From assembly GCF_014269225.2 (NCBI RefSeq), contig NZ_CP077097.1:936001-1000000 (forward strand): a stretch of 64,000 nt of DNA. Reading direction: 5' to 3'. Source of the DNA: Pseudomonas anuradhapurensis. GTDB taxonomy: Bacteria; Pseudomonadota; Gammaproteobacteria; Pseudomonadales; Pseudomonadaceae. A model generated the notes under the pieces. That model saw nothing but the letters and a program-made list of their open reading frames with translations, had not been told where the DNA came from and made no database searches. This document shows, piece after piece, positions 17,224-28,907 of this stretch (positions are counted from its first letter, which is position 1; each line of letters begins with the position of its first letter). Made by a program: the position numbers and the translations under genes.

Positions 17224-19086
17224 ATGCTGAACAAATACCCTCTGTGGAAATACGCACTGATCGTGCTGGTACTGGCGATCGGTTTTATTTATTCCGCTCC
17301 CAACCTCTACCCGGATGATCCGGCGGTACAGATCAGCGGTGCCAGCTCGGCGCTGCACGTGAGCCAGGCCGACCTCGATCGCGTCAGCAAGGCGCTGGTC
17401 GATGCCAAGATCGCCGTCAAGGGCGCGAGCCTGGGTGAAAAGGGCAGCGGGCTGATCCGCCTGACCAGTCAGGAAGACCAGCTGCCAGCCAAGGATGTAG
17501 TGCGCAAGGCACTTGGCGATGACTACGTCGTGGCCCTGAACCTGGCCCAGACCACCCCGCAATGGCTGCGCAGCCTGGGCGCCAGCCCGATGAAGCTGGG
17601 CCTGGACCTGTCCGGTGGTGTGCACTTCCTGCTGGAAGTGGACATGGACAAGGCCATGAGCGCGCGCATGAAAGTCTACGAAGGCGAGGTCAAGACCTTG
17701 CTGCGCAAAGAGCGCGTCCGCTACCGCAGCCTGCCTCAGCAGGATGGCGGCATCATGCTGGGCTTCGCTGACGATGCCACCCGCGAGCAGGCACGTGCCC
17801 TGATTCGCAAGAATTTCAATGATTTCGACCTGACCACCACCGAGCGCAACGAGCTCGCCGTGCTGCGTCTGGCGCTGACCCAGGCGAAAGTCGCCGAGAT
17901 CCGCGAATACTCGATCAAGCAGAACCTCACCACCGTGCGCAACCGGGTCAACGAGCTGGGCGTGGCCGAGCCGCTGGTACAGCGCCAGGGCGCCAACCGC
18001 ATCGTGGTCGAGCTGCCAGGCGTGCAGGATACTGCCGAAGCCAAGCGCATCCTCGGCAAGACCGCCAACCTGGAATTCCGCTTCGGTGCCGAGCCGGGTG
18101 CATCCAAGGCCACCACCGAAGTGTTCGAGTTCCGTGAAGGCGGCCGCTCCGCCGCGGTCGAGCGCGGCCTGATCATCACCGGTGACCAGGTCACCGACGC
18201 CCAGGCCAGCTTCGACGAGCACGGCCGCCCGCAGGTGAACATCCGCCTCGATGGCCATGGTGGCGAGCTCATGAGCCGCGCTACCCGCAGCAATGTCGGC
18301 CGCAGCATGGCGGTGATCTTCATCGAGCAGAAGCCGGTTACCCGCTACGTCAAGCAGACCGTCGACGGCGTCGAGAAGGACGTTGCCGTACAGAGCTTCC
18401 AGGAAGAGAAGAAGATCATCAGCCTGGCGACCATCCAGTCGCCGCTGGGCAGCCAGTTCCGCATCACCGGCCTGAACGGCCAGGGCGAATCGTCCGAACT
18501 GGCCCTGCTGCTGCGTGCCGGTGGCCTGGCCGCGCCGATGTACTTCGCTGAAGAACGGACCATCGGCCCAAGCCTGGGTGCCGACAACATCACCAAAGGT
18601 ATCGATGCGTCGCTGTGGGGCATGCTGTTCGTCTCGCTGTTCATCATCGCCATCTACCGCGGCTTCGGCGTGCTGGCGACCATCGCCCTGGCTGGCAACA
18701 TGGTATTGCTGCTGGCGTTGATGTCCTTGCTGGGGGCCACCCTGACCCTGCCGGGTATCGCCGGTATCGTACTGACCATGGGTATGGCGGTAGACGCCAA
18801 CGTGCTGATCTTCTCGCGTATCCGTGAGGAACTGGCGGCGGGCATGTCGGTGCAGCGTGCCATCCATGAAGGTTTCAACCGCGCCTACTCGGCCATCGTC
18901 GACGCCAACCTGACCACCTTGCTTGTAGGTGGCATCCTGTTCGCCATGGGCACCGGGCCGGTGAAGGGCTTTGCGGTCACCATGTCCCTCGGGATTTTCA
19001 CATCGATGTTCACTGCCGTGATGGTGACCCGTGCGCTGGTCAACCTGACCTGCGGCGGGCGTGACATCAAGAAGCTGTGGGTTTGA
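17224..19086 (+). CDS. secD: Protein-export membrane protein SecD
   Basis: A 620-residue RND-family subunit of the SecDF complex, which uses proton flow to pull translocating proteins into the periplasm. It has an N-terminal transmembrane helix (about 8-26), a large periplasmic domain, the P1 motif region LGLDLSGGVHFLLEVD, and five C-terminal helices with GITLTMGMAVDANVLIFSRIREEL-type signature (GMAVDANVLIF). ATG 17224 is used rather than GTG 17221. secF follows after 11 bases. Confidence 0.97.
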   Translation: MLNKYPLWKYALIVLVLAIGFIYSAPNLYPDDPAVQISGASSALHVSQADLDRVSKALVDAKIAVKGASLGEKGSGLIRLTSQEDQLPAKDVVRKALGDDYVVALNLAQTTPQWLRSLGASPMKLGLDLSGGVHFLLEVDMDKAMSARMKVYEGEVKTLLRKERVRYRSLPQQDGGIMLGFADDATREQARALIRKNFNDFDLTTTERNELAVLRLALTQAKVAEIREYSIKQNLTTVRNRVNELGVAEPLVQRQGANRIVVELPGVQDTAEAKRILGKTANLEFRFGAEPGASKATTEVFEFREGGRSAAVERGLIITGDQVTDAQASFDEHGRPQVNIRLDGHGGELMSRATRSNVGRSMAVIFIEQKPVTRYVKQTVDGVEKDVAVQSFQEEKKIISLATIQSPLGSQFRITGLNGQGESSELALLLRAGGLAAPMYFAEERTIGPSLGADNITKGIDASLWGMLFVSLFIIAIYRGFGVLATIALAGNMVLLLALMSLLGATLTLPGIAGIVLTMGMAVDANVLIFSRIREELAAGMSVQRAIHEGFNRAYSAIVDANLTTLLVGGILFAMGTGPVKGFAVTMSLGIFTSMFTAVMVTRALVNLTCGGRDIKKLWV

Positions 19087-19097
19087 GGGGAGCTGCG

Positions 19098-20006
19098 ATG
19101 AAAACCATCAACTTCATGGGCGTGCGCAATGTCGCGTTCGCCATTACCTTGCTCCTCACTGTGCTGGCGCTGTTCAGCTGGTGGCACAAGGGCCTGAACT
19201 TCGGCCTGGACTTCACTGGCGGTACGCTGATCGAGCTGACCTACGAGCGCCCGGCCGACCTTGAGGCGGTGCGCACCGAGCTGGTCGGTTCCGGCTTCCA
19301 CGAGGCAGTGGTGCAGAGCTTCGGCGCCACCACCGACCTGCTGGTGCGCATGCCGGGCGATGACCCGCAGTTGGGCACCAAGGTCGCCGAGGCCTTGCAG
19401 AAGGCTGGTGGCGACAACCCGGCCACGGTCAAGCGGGTCGAGTTCGTCGGCCCGCAAGTGGGTGAAGAGCTGCGCGACCAGGGTGGCCTGGGCATGCTGC
19501 TGGCCCTCGGTGGCATCCTCATCTACCTGGCCTTCCGCTTCCAGTGGAAGTTCGCCGTGGGCGCGATCGTCTCGCTGATCCACGACGTGGTGGTGACCCT
19601 GGGTATCCTGTCGTTCTTCCAGATCACCTTCGACCTGACCGTGCTGGCAGCGGTGCTGGCGATCATCGGCTATTCGCTGAACGACACCATCGTCGTGTTC
19701 GACCGGGTGCGCGAGAACTTCCGGGTCATGCGCAAGGCCTCGCTGATCGAGAACATCAACGTTTCCACCACGCAGACCCTGCTGCGCACCGTTGCCACCT
19801 CGGTTTCGACCTTGCTGGCGATTGCCGCGCTGCTGTTCTTCGGTGGTGACAACCTGTTCGGCTTCTCGCTGGCGCTGTTCATTGGCGTCATGGCCGGTAC
19901 CTACTCGTCGATCTACATCGCCAACGTGGTGCTGATCTGGCTGAACCTGAACAGTGAAGACCTGATCCCGCCGGCCAAGACCGACGGTGTCGACGACCGT
20001 CCATAA
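19098..20006 (+). CDS. secF: Protein-export membrane protein SecF
   Basis: A 302-residue partner of SecD. It has a first transmembrane helix near residues 13-32, GLNFGLDFTGGTLIEL, a periplasmic domain, and five helices ending in LFIGVMAGTYSSIYIA. The sequence GYSLNDTIVVFDRVREN is the SecF signature. GGGGAG precedes ATG 19098. A strong terminator closes the operon. Confidence 0.97.
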   Translation: MKTINFMGVRNVAFAITLLLTVLALFSWWHKGLNFGLDFTGGTLIELTYERPADLEAVRTELVGSGFHEAVVQSFGATTDLLVRMPGDDPQLGTKVAEALQKAGGDNPATVKRVEFVGPQVGEELRDQGGLGMLLALGGILIYLAFRFQWKFAVGAIVSLIHDVVVTLGILSFFQITFDLTVLAAVLAIIGYSLNDTIVVFDRVRENFRVMRKASLIENINVSTTQTLLRTVATSVSTLLAIAALLFFGGDNLFGFSLALFIGVMAGTYSSIYIANVVLIWLNLNSEDLIPPAKTDGVDDRP

Positions 20007-20037
20007 GGCATGCTGCATGCCGCCCGGCGGCCCAAAA

Positions 20038-20068
20038 GGCGCAAGTGTTGAACTTGCGCCTTTTTTTT
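20038..20068 (+). terminator. Rho-independent terminator after secF
   Basis: A 9-bp perfect stem (GGCGCAAGT / ACTTGCGCC) with a five-base loop is followed by eight T's. It ends the queA-tgt-yajC-secD-secF transcript. Confidence 0.95.
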
Positions 20069-20124
20069 CGCTCCAAGGCTGGGAGAAGGCGGGTCGGACC
20101 CGCGGGTATGATCAGGAGGTTCAT

Positions 20125-20667
20125 GTGAACAAATCAATGCTGGTGGGTGCGGTACTGGGTGCTGTCGGTGTGACTGCCGGAGGTGCTGTCGCGACCTACA
20201 GCTTGGTCAACAAGGGGCCTGAGTATGCGCAGGTCACCGACGTGCAACCGATCAAACAACAGGTAAAAACCCCGCGTGAGGTCTGCAAGGACGTCACCGT
20301 GACGCGCCAGGCGCCGGTCAAGGACCAGCACCAGATCGCCGGTACCGTGGTGGGTGCCATTGCCGGTGGCCTGCTGGGTAACCAGATCGGCGGTGGTACC
20401 GGCAAGAAGATTGCCACCGTGGCCGGTGCGGTCGGTGGCGGTTATGCCGGTAACAAGGTGCAGGAAGGCATGCAGGAGCGTGATACCTACACGACCACGC
20501 AAACCCGCTGCAACACGGTCAATGACATCAGCGAGAAGGTGGTGGGCTACAACGTCAAGTACACCATCGGCGATCAGGTAGGGCAGGTGAAGATGGATCA
20601 CGAGCCTGGTTCGACCATTCCGGTGGACAAGAATGGCAAGCTGATCCTCAGCGAAGCCGGGCAATAA
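20125..20667 (+). CDS. Glycine-zipper 2TM-domain envelope protein (17-kDa antigen-like)
   Basis: A 180-residue protein with an N-terminal membrane/signal segment (LVGAVLGAVGVTAGGAVATYSLV). A glycine-zipper 2TM domain follows (VVGAIAGGLLGNQIGGGTGK, then VAGAVGGGYAGNKVQ, about residues 74-115) and then a Cys-containing C-terminal domain. GTG 20125 is chosen because AGGAGG ends five bases before it; the upstream frame has no ribosome site. Such proteins sit in the cell envelope; some affect outer-membrane integrity, but function is not established. Terminators precede it and a REP pair follows. Confidence 0.85.
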   Translation: MNKSMLVGAVLGAVGVTAGGAVATYSLVNKGPEYAQVTDVQPIKQQVKTPREVCKDVTVTRQAPVKDQHQIAGTVVGAIAGGLLGNQIGGGTGKKIATVAGAVGGGYAGNKVQEGMQERDTYTTTQTRCNTVNDISEKVVGYNVKYTIGDQVGQVKMDHEPGSTIPVDKNGKLILSEAGQ

Positions 20668-20689
20668 GTCCCGGCGCGGTCTGCTCTTT

Positions 20690-20802
20690 GTAGGAGCGGC
20701 CTTGTGTCGCGAAAGGGGTGCGAAGCAGCCCCGACAATCTCTGATATGGCACAGATCGTGGGGGCGCTTCGCACCCCTTTCGCGACACAAGGCCGCTCCT
20801 AC
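20690..20802. repeat. REP palindrome pair (BIME-like)
   Basis: GTAGGAGCGGCCTTGTGTCG on the left is matched by its complement on the right, with inner GGGGTGCGAAG/CTTCGCACCCC arms around a central spacer. Located between the convergent glycine-zipper gene and suhB. Confidence 0.9.
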
Positions 20803-20840
20803 ACGGATCGCGAAAGCCCTGGGATATGGGTACAGGCACA

Positions 20841-20867
20841 AAAAAAGCACCCCGCGGGGTGCTTTTT
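20841..20867 (-). terminator. Rho-independent terminator of suhB
   Basis: AGCACCCCG/CGGGGTGCT is a near-perfect palindrome flanked by A6 and T5. Being symmetrical, it can act in both directions; on the minus strand it closes suhB. Confidence 0.9.
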
Positions 20868-20885
20868 CGTATCTGCAATTCGCGC

Positions 20886-21704
20886 TTAGCGCTTCATGCT
20901 TTCTGGCAGGTGCGGCTGGATGGCGGTCAGCACCGCCTTGAAGCACTTGATGTTGCCAGCAACGATATGGCCTTTCTCGAGGAAGTCATGGCCACCGTTG
21001 AAGTCGCTGACCAGGCCGCCCGCTTCCTGGATCAGCAGCACGCCGGCCGCCATGTCCCACTCGGACAGGCCCGACTCCCAGAAGGCGTCGAAACGGCCAG
21101 CGGCAACGTAGGCCAGGTCCAGGCTGGCGGAGCCGGCGCGGCGGATGCCGGCGGTCTGGCCGGTCAGCGCGCGGAACATACCCAGGTAGTTGTCCAGCTC
21201 GGCCATCTGGCTGTCACGGAACGGGAAGCCGGTGCCCAGCAGGGCGCCTTCGAGGCTGGTACGCGAGCTGACGCGCAGGCGGCGGCCATTGAGCTGGGCG
21301 CCACGGCCACGGCTGGCGGTGAATTCTTCCTGGCGAACCGGGTCGACGATTACGGCGTGCTCAAGGCGGCCACGGTATTTGCAGGCGATGCTGACCGCGA
21401 AGTGTGGGATGCCACGCAGGAAGTTGGTGGTGCCGTCCAGCGGGTCGATGATCCACAGGTAGTCCTTGCCTTCTTCGCCACTACCCACGTGCAGGCCGGT
21501 TTCCTCGCCCTGGATGGAGTGGTTCGGGTAGGCCTTGCGCAGGGCGTTGACGATGCTCTGCTCGGCGGCGCGATCGACTTCGGAAACGTAGTCCTTGGCC
21601 TCTTTCTCATCGACCTTGATGCTATCCAGGCGTTCGATGGAGCGGAAAATCAGTTCACTGGCGCTGCGAGCGGCGCGCAGGGCGATATTCAGCATAGGCT
21701 GCAT
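20886..21704 (-). CDS. suhB: Inositol-1-monophosphatase family protein SuhB
   Basis: A 272-residue Mg-dependent inositol-phosphatase family protein. Metal-binding motifs are GEETG (about residues 66-70), WIIDPLDGTTNF (84-95) and the C-terminal ESGLSEWDMAAG. In E. coli SuhB also serves as a Nus factor in rRNA antitermination, and in P. aeruginosa it influences virulence regulation; the enzymatic role in bacteria is less clear. It is divergent from trmJ. ATG 21704 gives the standard N-terminus MQPMLNIALRAAR. Confidence 0.95.
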   Translation of the reverse strand: MQPMLNIALRAARSASELIFRSIERLDSIKVDEKEAKDYVSEVDRAAEQSIVNALRKAYPNHSIQGEETGLHVGSGEEGKDYLWIIDPLDGTTNFLRGIPHFAVSIACKYRGRLEHAVIVDPVRQEEFTASRGRGAQLNGRRLRVSSRTSLEGALLGTGFPFRDSQMAELDNYLGMFRALTGQTAGIRRAGSASLDLAYVAAGRFDAFWESGLSEWDMAAGVLLIQEAGGLVSDFNGGHDFLEKGHIVAGNIKCFKAVLTAIQPHLPESMKR

Positions 21705-21855
21705 GGGCGGGTCACCTGGAGATGTTAAAGAAGAAAGCCGATCATTCTAGCAGAAATCTTTGGCGGCAGAAGTGTCACATTTGCTTTCGTGGCGTTACGT
21801 CTGTCGGTTCTGTAAGATCGGAAGCCCTGATTCCTGCATCTGTGAGCACAACACC

Positions 21856-22611
21856 TTGCTGCAAAATATTCGTGTTGTTCTGGTCAATACCAGCCACCCC
21901 GGCAACATCGGCGGCGCTGCACGAGCCATGAAAAACATGGGCTTGTCGCGTCTGGTGCTGGTGCAGCCGAAAGAATTTCCCGCCGTGGATGCAAGCGCCC
22001 GAGCCTCCGGGGCCGACGATGTGCTGGACAGCGCCCAGGTGGTCGACAGCCTGGAGCAGGCGCTGGTCGGCTGCAACCTGGTGATGGGCACCAGCGCCCG
22101 CGAGCGGAGCATCCCCTGGCCGCTGATCGGCCCACGTGAATGCGGAGCCAAGGCAGTGGAGCATGCCAATGGCGGCGAGGAGATCGCCCTGGTGTTCGGG
22201 CGCGAGCACGCCGGCCTGACCAACGAAGAACTGCAGCGATGTCACTTCCACGTGCACATTCCCTCCAGCCCCGACTTCAGCTCGCTGAACCTGGCTGCGG
22301 CTGTCCAGGTGCTCGCCTACGAGGTGCGCATGGCCTGGCTGGCGGCCGGCGAAGCGCCGGGCAAGGTCGACAAGGTTGACGCCAGCGAACTGGCGACCAT
22401 GGACGAAATGGAGCTGTTCTACGACCACCTGGAGAAGACCCTGGTCGGTATCGGCTTCCTCGACCCCGAAAAGCCCAAGCACCTGATGCCGCGCCTGCGC
22501 CGGCTGTATGGGCGGGTCGCGGTCGAACGTTCGGAAATGAGCATTTTGCGCGGCATCCTCACCGAGACCCAGAAAGTGGTCCGCGGCGAGCCGCATAAAC
22601 GGAAGGACTGA
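21856..22611 (+). CDS. trmJ: tRNA (cytidine/uridine-2'-O-)-methyltransferase TrmJ
   Basis: A 251-residue SPOUT methyltransferase that methylates ribose at position 32 of several tRNAs. N-terminal VVLVNTSHPGNIGGAARAMKNMGL and the knot motifs GTSARERSIPW, LVFGREHAGLTNEEL and HIPSSPDFSSLNLA are all present. TTG 21856 gives the usual family start (LQNIRVVLVN); the frame is open further upstream to 21760 but that part is not conserved-looking. The ribosome site is weak, so the start is uncertain. cysE begins three bases after the stop. Confidence 0.94.
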   Translation: MLQNIRVVLVNTSHPGNIGGAARAMKNMGLSRLVLVQPKEFPAVDASARASGADDVLDSAQVVDSLEQALVGCNLVMGTSARERSIPWPLIGPRECGAKAVEHANGGEEIALVFGREHAGLTNEELQRCHFHVHIPSSPDFSSLNLAAAVQVLAYEVRMAWLAAGEAPGKVDKVDASELATMDEMELFYDHLEKTLVGIGFLDPEKPKHLMPRLRRLYGRVAVERSEMSILRGILTETQKVVRGEPHKRKD

Positions 22612-22614
22612 CAG

Positions 22615-23400
22615 ATGTTCGAACGCCTGCGTGAAGATATTCAAAGCGTATTCCACCGCGACCCGGCCGCGCGCAATGCCTTCGAGGTGCTGACCTGCTA
22701 CCCCGGCATGCACGCCATCTGGCTGCACCGCCTGGGCCATGCCCTGTGGAAGCGTGATTTCAAATGGCTGGCCCGCCTGGTGTCGAACTTCGGGCGCTGG
22801 CTGACCGGCATCGAGATCCACCCCGGCGCCACCATCGGCCGGCGCTTCTTCATTGACCATGGCATGGGCATCGTCATCGGTGAAACCGCCGAGATCGGCG
22901 ATGATGTCACCCTGTACCAGGGGGTGACCCTGGGCGGCACCAGCTGGAACAAGGGCAAGCGCCACCCGACCCTGGAAAACGGCGTGGTGGTAGGGGCGGG
23001 GGCCAAGGTGCTGGGCCCGTTCACCGTCGGCGCCGGGGCCAAGATCGGCTCCAATGCGGTGGTGACCAAGGCGGTGCCGGCGGGCGCCACGGCGGTGGGT
23101 ATCCCGGGGCGTATCATCGTCAAGAGCGAAGACACTGAAGTCGAGGCCAAGCGCAAGGCCATGGCCGAGAAGATCGGCTTCGATGCCTACGGGGTCAGCG
23201 GCGACATGCCCGATCCGGTGGCCCGTGCCATCGGCCAGATGCTCGATCACCTGCAAGCGGTCGACGAGCGGCTTGAGGGGATGTGCGGCGCCCTGACCAA
23301 GATGGGCAGCGATTATTGCGCCAAGGAGCTGCCGGCCCTGCCGGAAGATGACTTCAAGGATGTCGCCCAGGTGGCCCAGCGCGACACCCAGCCGCATTGA
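22615..23400 (+). CDS. cysE: Serine O-acetyltransferase CysE
   Basis: A 261-residue enzyme making O-acetylserine from serine and acetyl-CoA, the first step of cysteine synthesis. The N-terminal helical domain contains [21 protein letters not shown]. It is followed by a left-handed beta-helix of hexapeptide repeats ([25 protein letters not shown], about 60-85) with the catalytic His in IDHGMG. It lies just before the ISC operon, a sensible pairing because IscS takes sulfur from cysteine. Confidence 0.96.
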   Translation: MFERLREDIQSVFHRDPAARNAFEVLTCYPGMHAIWLHRLGHALWKRDFKWLARLVSNFGRWLTGIEIHPGATIGRRFFIDHGMGIVIGETAEIGDDVTLYQGVTLGGTSWNKGKRHPTLENGVVVGAGAKVLGPFTVGAGAKIGSNAVVTKAVPAGATAVGIPGRIIVKSEDTEVEAKRKAMAEKIGFDAYGVSGDMPDPVARAIGQMLDHLQAVDERLEGMCGALTKMGSDYCAKELPALPEDDFKDVAQVAQRDTQPH

Positions 23401-23509
23401 TTGCGCCGTGCCCGCGGTGCCGTGACATACGGGGCGTGTGCTCACGCCCCTGGTCTGCTACAATCGCGCCCGCCTCCCCGATGCAAACCCGACTAAAGCA
23501 CTAGGTCTA

Positions 23510-23542
23510 ATAGTTGACTTAAATGCTCGGGAATCGCATACT
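23510..23542 (+). promoter_or_regulatory. iscR promoter with IscR type-1 operator
   Basis: ATAGTTGACTTAAATGCTCG followed by GGAAT matches the IscR type-1 site and closely resembles the E. coli iscR promoter. It contains the -35 box (TTGACT, 23514-23519), and a CATACT -10 box lies 17 bases downstream (23537-23542). Holo-IscR binding here would repress the operon when cluster supply is adequate. Confidence 0.85.
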
Positions 23543-23579
23543 CGCACACATCCCGAAACTCCCGTGGTACCCAATAGCC

Positions 23580-24071
23580 ATGCGACTGACTACCAAAGGC
23601 CGATACGCCGTGACCGCCATGCTCGACCTGGCGTTGCACGCGCAGCATGGGCCGGTGTCTTTGGCCGACATTTCCGAGCGCCAGGGCATTTCCCTCTCTT
23701 ATCTGGAGCAGCTGTTCGCCAAGCTGCGCCGCAGCAGCCTGGTTTCCAGCGTGCGCGGTCCAGGCGGTGGCTACCAGCTGTCGCGGGGCATGGAAACCAT
23801 CCGGGTGGCCCAGGTCATCGATGCGGTCAACGAATCGGTCGATGCCACCCGCTGCCAGGGCCTCGGGGACTGCCATGCCGGTGATACCTGCCTGACCCAC
23901 CACCTGTGGTGCGACCTCAGCCAGCAGATCCATGAATTCCTCAGTGGCATCAGCCTGGCCGACCTCGTCATGCGCCGTGAGGTGCAGGAAGTCGCCCAGC
24001 GCCAGGACCTGCGTCGTGTCGCAGGCCGAGCCGCCCAGCTGGACAAGATTGAGACGTCCGCCGTCGATTGA
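23580..24071 (+). CDS. iscR: Fe-S cluster-sensing repressor IscR
   Basis: A 163-residue Rrf2-family regulator with an N-terminal winged helix ([20 protein letters not shown]) and the [2Fe-2S] ligands Cys92, Cys98, Cys104 with His107 in [17 protein letters not shown]. It represses the isc operon when loaded with a cluster. ATG 23580 gives the invariant family N-terminus; the frame is open further upstream but that portion overlaps the operator. First gene of iscRSUA-hscBA-fdx-iscX. Confidence 0.96.
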   Translation: MRLTTKGRYAVTAMLDLALHAQHGPVSLADISERQGISLSYLEQLFAKLRRSSLVSSVRGPGGGYQLSRGMETIRVAQVIDAVNESVDATRCQGLGDCHAGDTCLTHHLWCDLSQQIHEFLSGISLADLVMRREVQEVAQRQDLRRVAGRAAQLDKIETSAVD

Positions 24072-24117
24072 TCCCCTTGGGACGACGAGCGACGCCACCG
24101 CCTGATAGGAGAGACAA

Positions 24118-25332
24118 ATGAAGTTGCCGATCTACCTCGATTACTCCGCGACCACCCCGGTCGACCCACGCGTGGCCCAGAAGATGGCCGAGTGCCTGCT
24201 GGTCGACGGGAACTTCGGTAACCCGGCTTCGCGCTCCCATGTCTTCGGCTGGAAGGCCGAGGAAGCGGTCGAGAACGGTCGCCGTCAGGTTGCCGAACTG
24301 ATCAATGCCGATCCGCGCGAAATCGTCTGGACCAGCGGTGCCACCGAGTCCGACAACCTCGCACTGAAAGGTGTCGCGCACTTCTATCAGACCAAGGGCA
24401 AGCACATCATCACCTCCAAGATCGAGCACAAGGCGGTGCTGGACACTGCTCGCCAGCTGGAGCGTGAAGGGTTCGAAGTCACCTACCTGGAGCCGGGCGA
24501 AGACGGCATCGTCACCCCGGCCATGGTCGAGGCGGCGCTGCGTGACGACACCATCCTGGTCTCGCTGATGCACGTGAACAACGAAGTCGGCTCGATCAAC
24601 GACATCGCCGCCATCGGTGAACTGACCCGCTCGCGCGGCGTGCTGTTCCACGTCGATGCCGCGCAGTCGGCCGGCAAGGTCGAAATCGACCTGCAGAAGC
24701 TGAAGGTCGACCTGATGTCGTTCTCGGCGCACAAGGTCTATGGCCCCAAGGGTATCGGCGCGCTGTACGTCAGCCGCAAGCCGCGTGTGCGCCTGGAAGC
24801 CATCATCCACGGCGGTGGTCATGAGCGCGGCATGCGTTCGGGCACCCTGCCGACCCACCAGATCGTCGGCATGGGCGAAGCCTTCGCCATCGCCAAGCAG
24901 GAAATGGCCGCTGAAAACGCGCGCATCAAGGGCCTGAGCGAGCGCTTCTTCAAGCAGGTTTCCAACCTGGAAGAGCTGTACGTCAACGGCAGCCAGACCG
25001 CCCGCGTACCGCACAACCTGAACCTGAGCTTCAACTACGTCGAAGGCGAATCTCTGCTGATGTCGCTGAAGGACATCGCCGTATCGTCCGGTTCGGCATG
25101 CACCTCCGCGTCGCTCGAGCCGTCGTACGTACTGCGCGCCCTGGGCCGCAACGACGAGCTGGCGCACAGCTCGATCCGCTTCTCCTTCGGCCGTTTCACC
25201 ACCGAAGAAGAAGTCGACTACGCCGCGCAGAAGGTCTGCGAGGCAGTGAACAAACTGCGTGAGCTGTCGCCGCTGTGGGACATGTACAAAGACGGCGTTG
25301 ACATCTCCAAGATCGAGTGGGCCGCCCACTAA
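24118..25332 (+). CDS. iscS: Cysteine desulfurase IscS
   Basis: A 404-residue PLP enzyme converting cysteine to alanine and a persulfide for cluster assembly and tRNA thiolation. The PLP Lys206 is in [12 protein letters not shown], and the catalytic cysteine near 328 is in [16 protein letters not shown]-terminal [13 protein letters not shown] is diagnostic. AGGAGA lies before the ATG. Length and numbering match E. coli IscS exactly. Confidence 0.98.
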   Translation: MKLPIYLDYSATTPVDPRVAQKMAECLLVDGNFGNPASRSHVFGWKAEEAVENGRRQVAELINADPREIVWTSGATESDNLALKGVAHFYQTKGKHIITSKIEHKAVLDTARQLEREGFEVTYLEPGEDGIVTPAMVEAALRDDTILVSLMHVNNEVGSINDIAAIGELTRSRGVLFHVDAAQSAGKVEIDLQKLKVDLMSFSAHKVYGPKGIGALYVSRKPRVRLEAIIHGGGHERGMRSGTLPTHQIVGMGEAFAIAKQEMAAENARIKGLSERFFKQVSNLEELYVNGSQTARVPHNLNLSFNYVEGESLLMSLKDIAVSSGSACTSASLEPSYVLRALGRNDELAHSSIRFSFGRFTTEEEVDYAAQKVCEAVNKLRELSPLWDMYKDGVDISKIEWAAH

Positions 25333-25378
25333 GCAGTCGCCGGCAAGAGCGGCTCCCTGATGAGGAAGGAATTGCACC

Positions 25379-25765
25379 ATGGCATACAGTGAAAAGGTCA
25401 TCGACCACTACGAAAACCCGCGCAACGTCGGCAAGATGAATGCCGAAGACCCGGACGTCGGCACCGGCATGGTCGGCGCCCCGGCCTGCGGTGACGTGAT
25501 GCGCCTGCAGATCAAGGTCAACGAACAGGGCGTGATCGAAGACGCCAAGTTCAAGACCTATGGCTGCGGTTCGGCCATCGCTTCCAGCTCCCTCGCCACC
25601 GAGTGGATGAAGGGCAAGACCCTGGACGAAGCCGAAACCATCAAGAACACCCAGCTGGCCGAAGAACTGGCGTTGCCGCCGGTCAAGATCCACTGCTCGG
25701 TACTCGCCGAAGATGCCATCAAGGCAGCGGTACGCGATTACAAGCAGAAGAAAGGCTTGATCTAA
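25379..25765 (+). CDS. iscU: Fe-S cluster scaffold IscU
   Basis: A 128-residue scaffold on which clusters form. The three ligand cysteines are Cys37, Cys63 and Cys106, with Asp39 and His105. The HscA recognition motif LPPVK is at 99-103. AGGAAG lies upstream. Confidence 0.98.
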   Translation: MAYSEKVIDHYENPRNVGKMNAEDPDVGTGMVGAPACGDVMRLQIKVNEQGVIEDAKFKTYGCGSAIASSSLATEWMKGKTLDEAETIKNTQLAEELALPPVKIHCSVLAEDAIKAAVRDYKQKKGLI

Positions 25766-25793
25766 GTCGCCTGTTGCGAGGTAAGGAGTGCAG

Positions 25794-26117
25794 ATGGCTA
25801 TCAGCATGACAGAAGCCGCCGCCAACCACGTGCGGCGTTCCCTGGAAGGGCGCGGCAAGGGTGAAGGCATTCGCCTGGGCGTGCGCACCACCGGTTGCTC
25901 GGGCCTGGCCTACGTGCTGGAGTTCGTCGACGAACTGGCGGAGGAAGACCAGGTGTTCGAGAACCATGGCGTCAAGGTGATCATCGATCCCAAGAGCCTG
26001 GTCTACCTCGACGGCACCGAGCTGGACTTCGTCAAGGAAGGGTTGAACGAAGGCTTCAAGTTCAACAACCCCAACGTGCGCGGTGAGTGTGGCTGCGGCG
26101 AAAGCTTCAACGTTTGA
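25794..26117 (+). CDS. iscA: A-type Fe-S carrier IscA
   Basis: A 107-residue carrier with the conserved cysteines Cys35, Cys99 and Cys101 ([16 protein letters not shown]). ATG 25794 has AGGAG five bases upstream and yields the family length; GTG 25788 would lie inside the ribosome site. Confidence 0.97.
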   Translation: MAISMTEAAANHVRRSLEGRGKGEGIRLGVRTTGCSGLAYVLEFVDELAEEDQVFENHGVKVIIDPKSLVYLDGTELDFVKEGLNEGFKFNNPNVRGECGCGESFNV

Positions 26118-26125
26118 GGCTGGCT

Positions 26126-26647
26126 GTGGGTACTCCTTGTCATTTCGCATTGTTTGACCTCCAGCCAGGCTTCCGTCTGGATCTCGACAAGCTGGCCACT
26201 CGCTATCGCGAGTTGGCCCGCGAAGTCCATCCCGACCGCTTTGCCGATGCCTCCGAGCGCGAGCAGCGCGTAGCCCTGGAAAAGTCCGCAGCTCTCAACG
26301 ACGCCTACCAGACCCTGCGCAGTGCGCCGCGTCGCGCCCGCTACCTGCTGGCCATCAGCGGCCACGAAGTGCCCCAGGAAGTCACGGTCCATGACCCGGA
26401 CTTCCTGTTGCAGCAGATGCAGTGGCGCGAGGAGCTCGAAGAGCTGCACGACGAAGCCGACCTTGACGGTGTCGGTGTGTTCAAGAAGCGCCTGAAGGTC
26501 GCCCAGGACACGCTGAACGAGGATTTTGCCGCCTGCTGGGACGCCCCGGGCGAGCGCGATAAGGCAGAGCGCCTGATGCGCCGCATGCAATTCCTCGACA
26601 AGCTCGCCCAAGAAGTGCGCCAACTGGAAGAGCGCCTCGACGACTAA
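26126..26647 (+). CDS. hscB: Co-chaperone HscB
   Basis: A 173-residue J-protein that delivers IscU to HscA. The N-terminal J domain carries the HPD motif in REVHPDRF (about residue 32-40), and the C-terminal three-helix IscU-binding domain follows. GTG 26126, six bases after GAGG, gives the family start [11 protein letters not shown]; the longer open frame runs back into iscA. Confidence 0.96.
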   Translation: MGTPCHFALFDLQPGFRLDLDKLATRYRELAREVHPDRFADASEREQRVALEKSAALNDAYQTLRSAPRRARYLLAISGHEVPQEVTVHDPDFLLQQMQWREELEELHDEADLDGVGVFKKRLKVAQDTLNEDFAACWDAPGERDKAERLMRRMQFLDKLAQEVRQLEERLDD

Positions 26648-26689
26648 CCCGGTGCTGCCCGTGATGGCACCTAAGGTATTCAGATAAGC

Positions 26690-28552
<1,863 letters not shown>

Positions 28553-28555
28553 CCG

Positions 28556-28897
28556 ATGCCGCTGGTGACATTCCTGCCGCACGAGAAATTCTGCCCCGAC
28601 GGGCTGACTGTGGAGGTTGAGCCCGGGACCAACATCCTGGAGCTGGCCCACGACCATCACATCGAGATGGAAAGCGCCTGCGGCGGCGTCAAGGCCTGCA
28701 CCACCTGCCATTGCATCGTGCGCAAGGGCTTCGACTCGCTGCAAGAAGCCGACGAGCTGGAAGAGGACATGCTGGACAAGGCCTGGGGCCTGGAGGCTCA
28801 ATCGCGGCTCGGCTGCCAGGTGGTCGTCGCTGACCAGGACCTGGTCATCGAAATCCCCAAGTATTCGCTCAACCACGCCGCCGAAGCGCCGCACTGA
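28556..28897 (+). CDS. fdx: ISC-type [2Fe-2S] ferredoxin Fdx
   Basis: A 113-residue adrenodoxin-like ferredoxin that supplies electrons for cluster assembly. Ligands are Cys42, Cys48, Cys51 (SACGGVKACTTCHC) and Cys87 (RLGCQVV). Overall very acidic, as usual. Confidence 0.97.
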   Translation: MPLVTFLPHEKFCPDGLTVEVEPGTNILELAHDHHIEMESACGGVKACTTCHCIVRKGFDSLQEADELEEDMLDKAWGLEAQSRLGCQVVVADQDLVIEIPKYSLNHAAEAPH

Positions 28898-28907
28898 GGT
28901 TTGTTCC

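Noticed and set aside
17224..19086. Long antisense frame over secD (17170-18867)
   Set aside because: Shadow of secD; no start signals and no recognisable protein.
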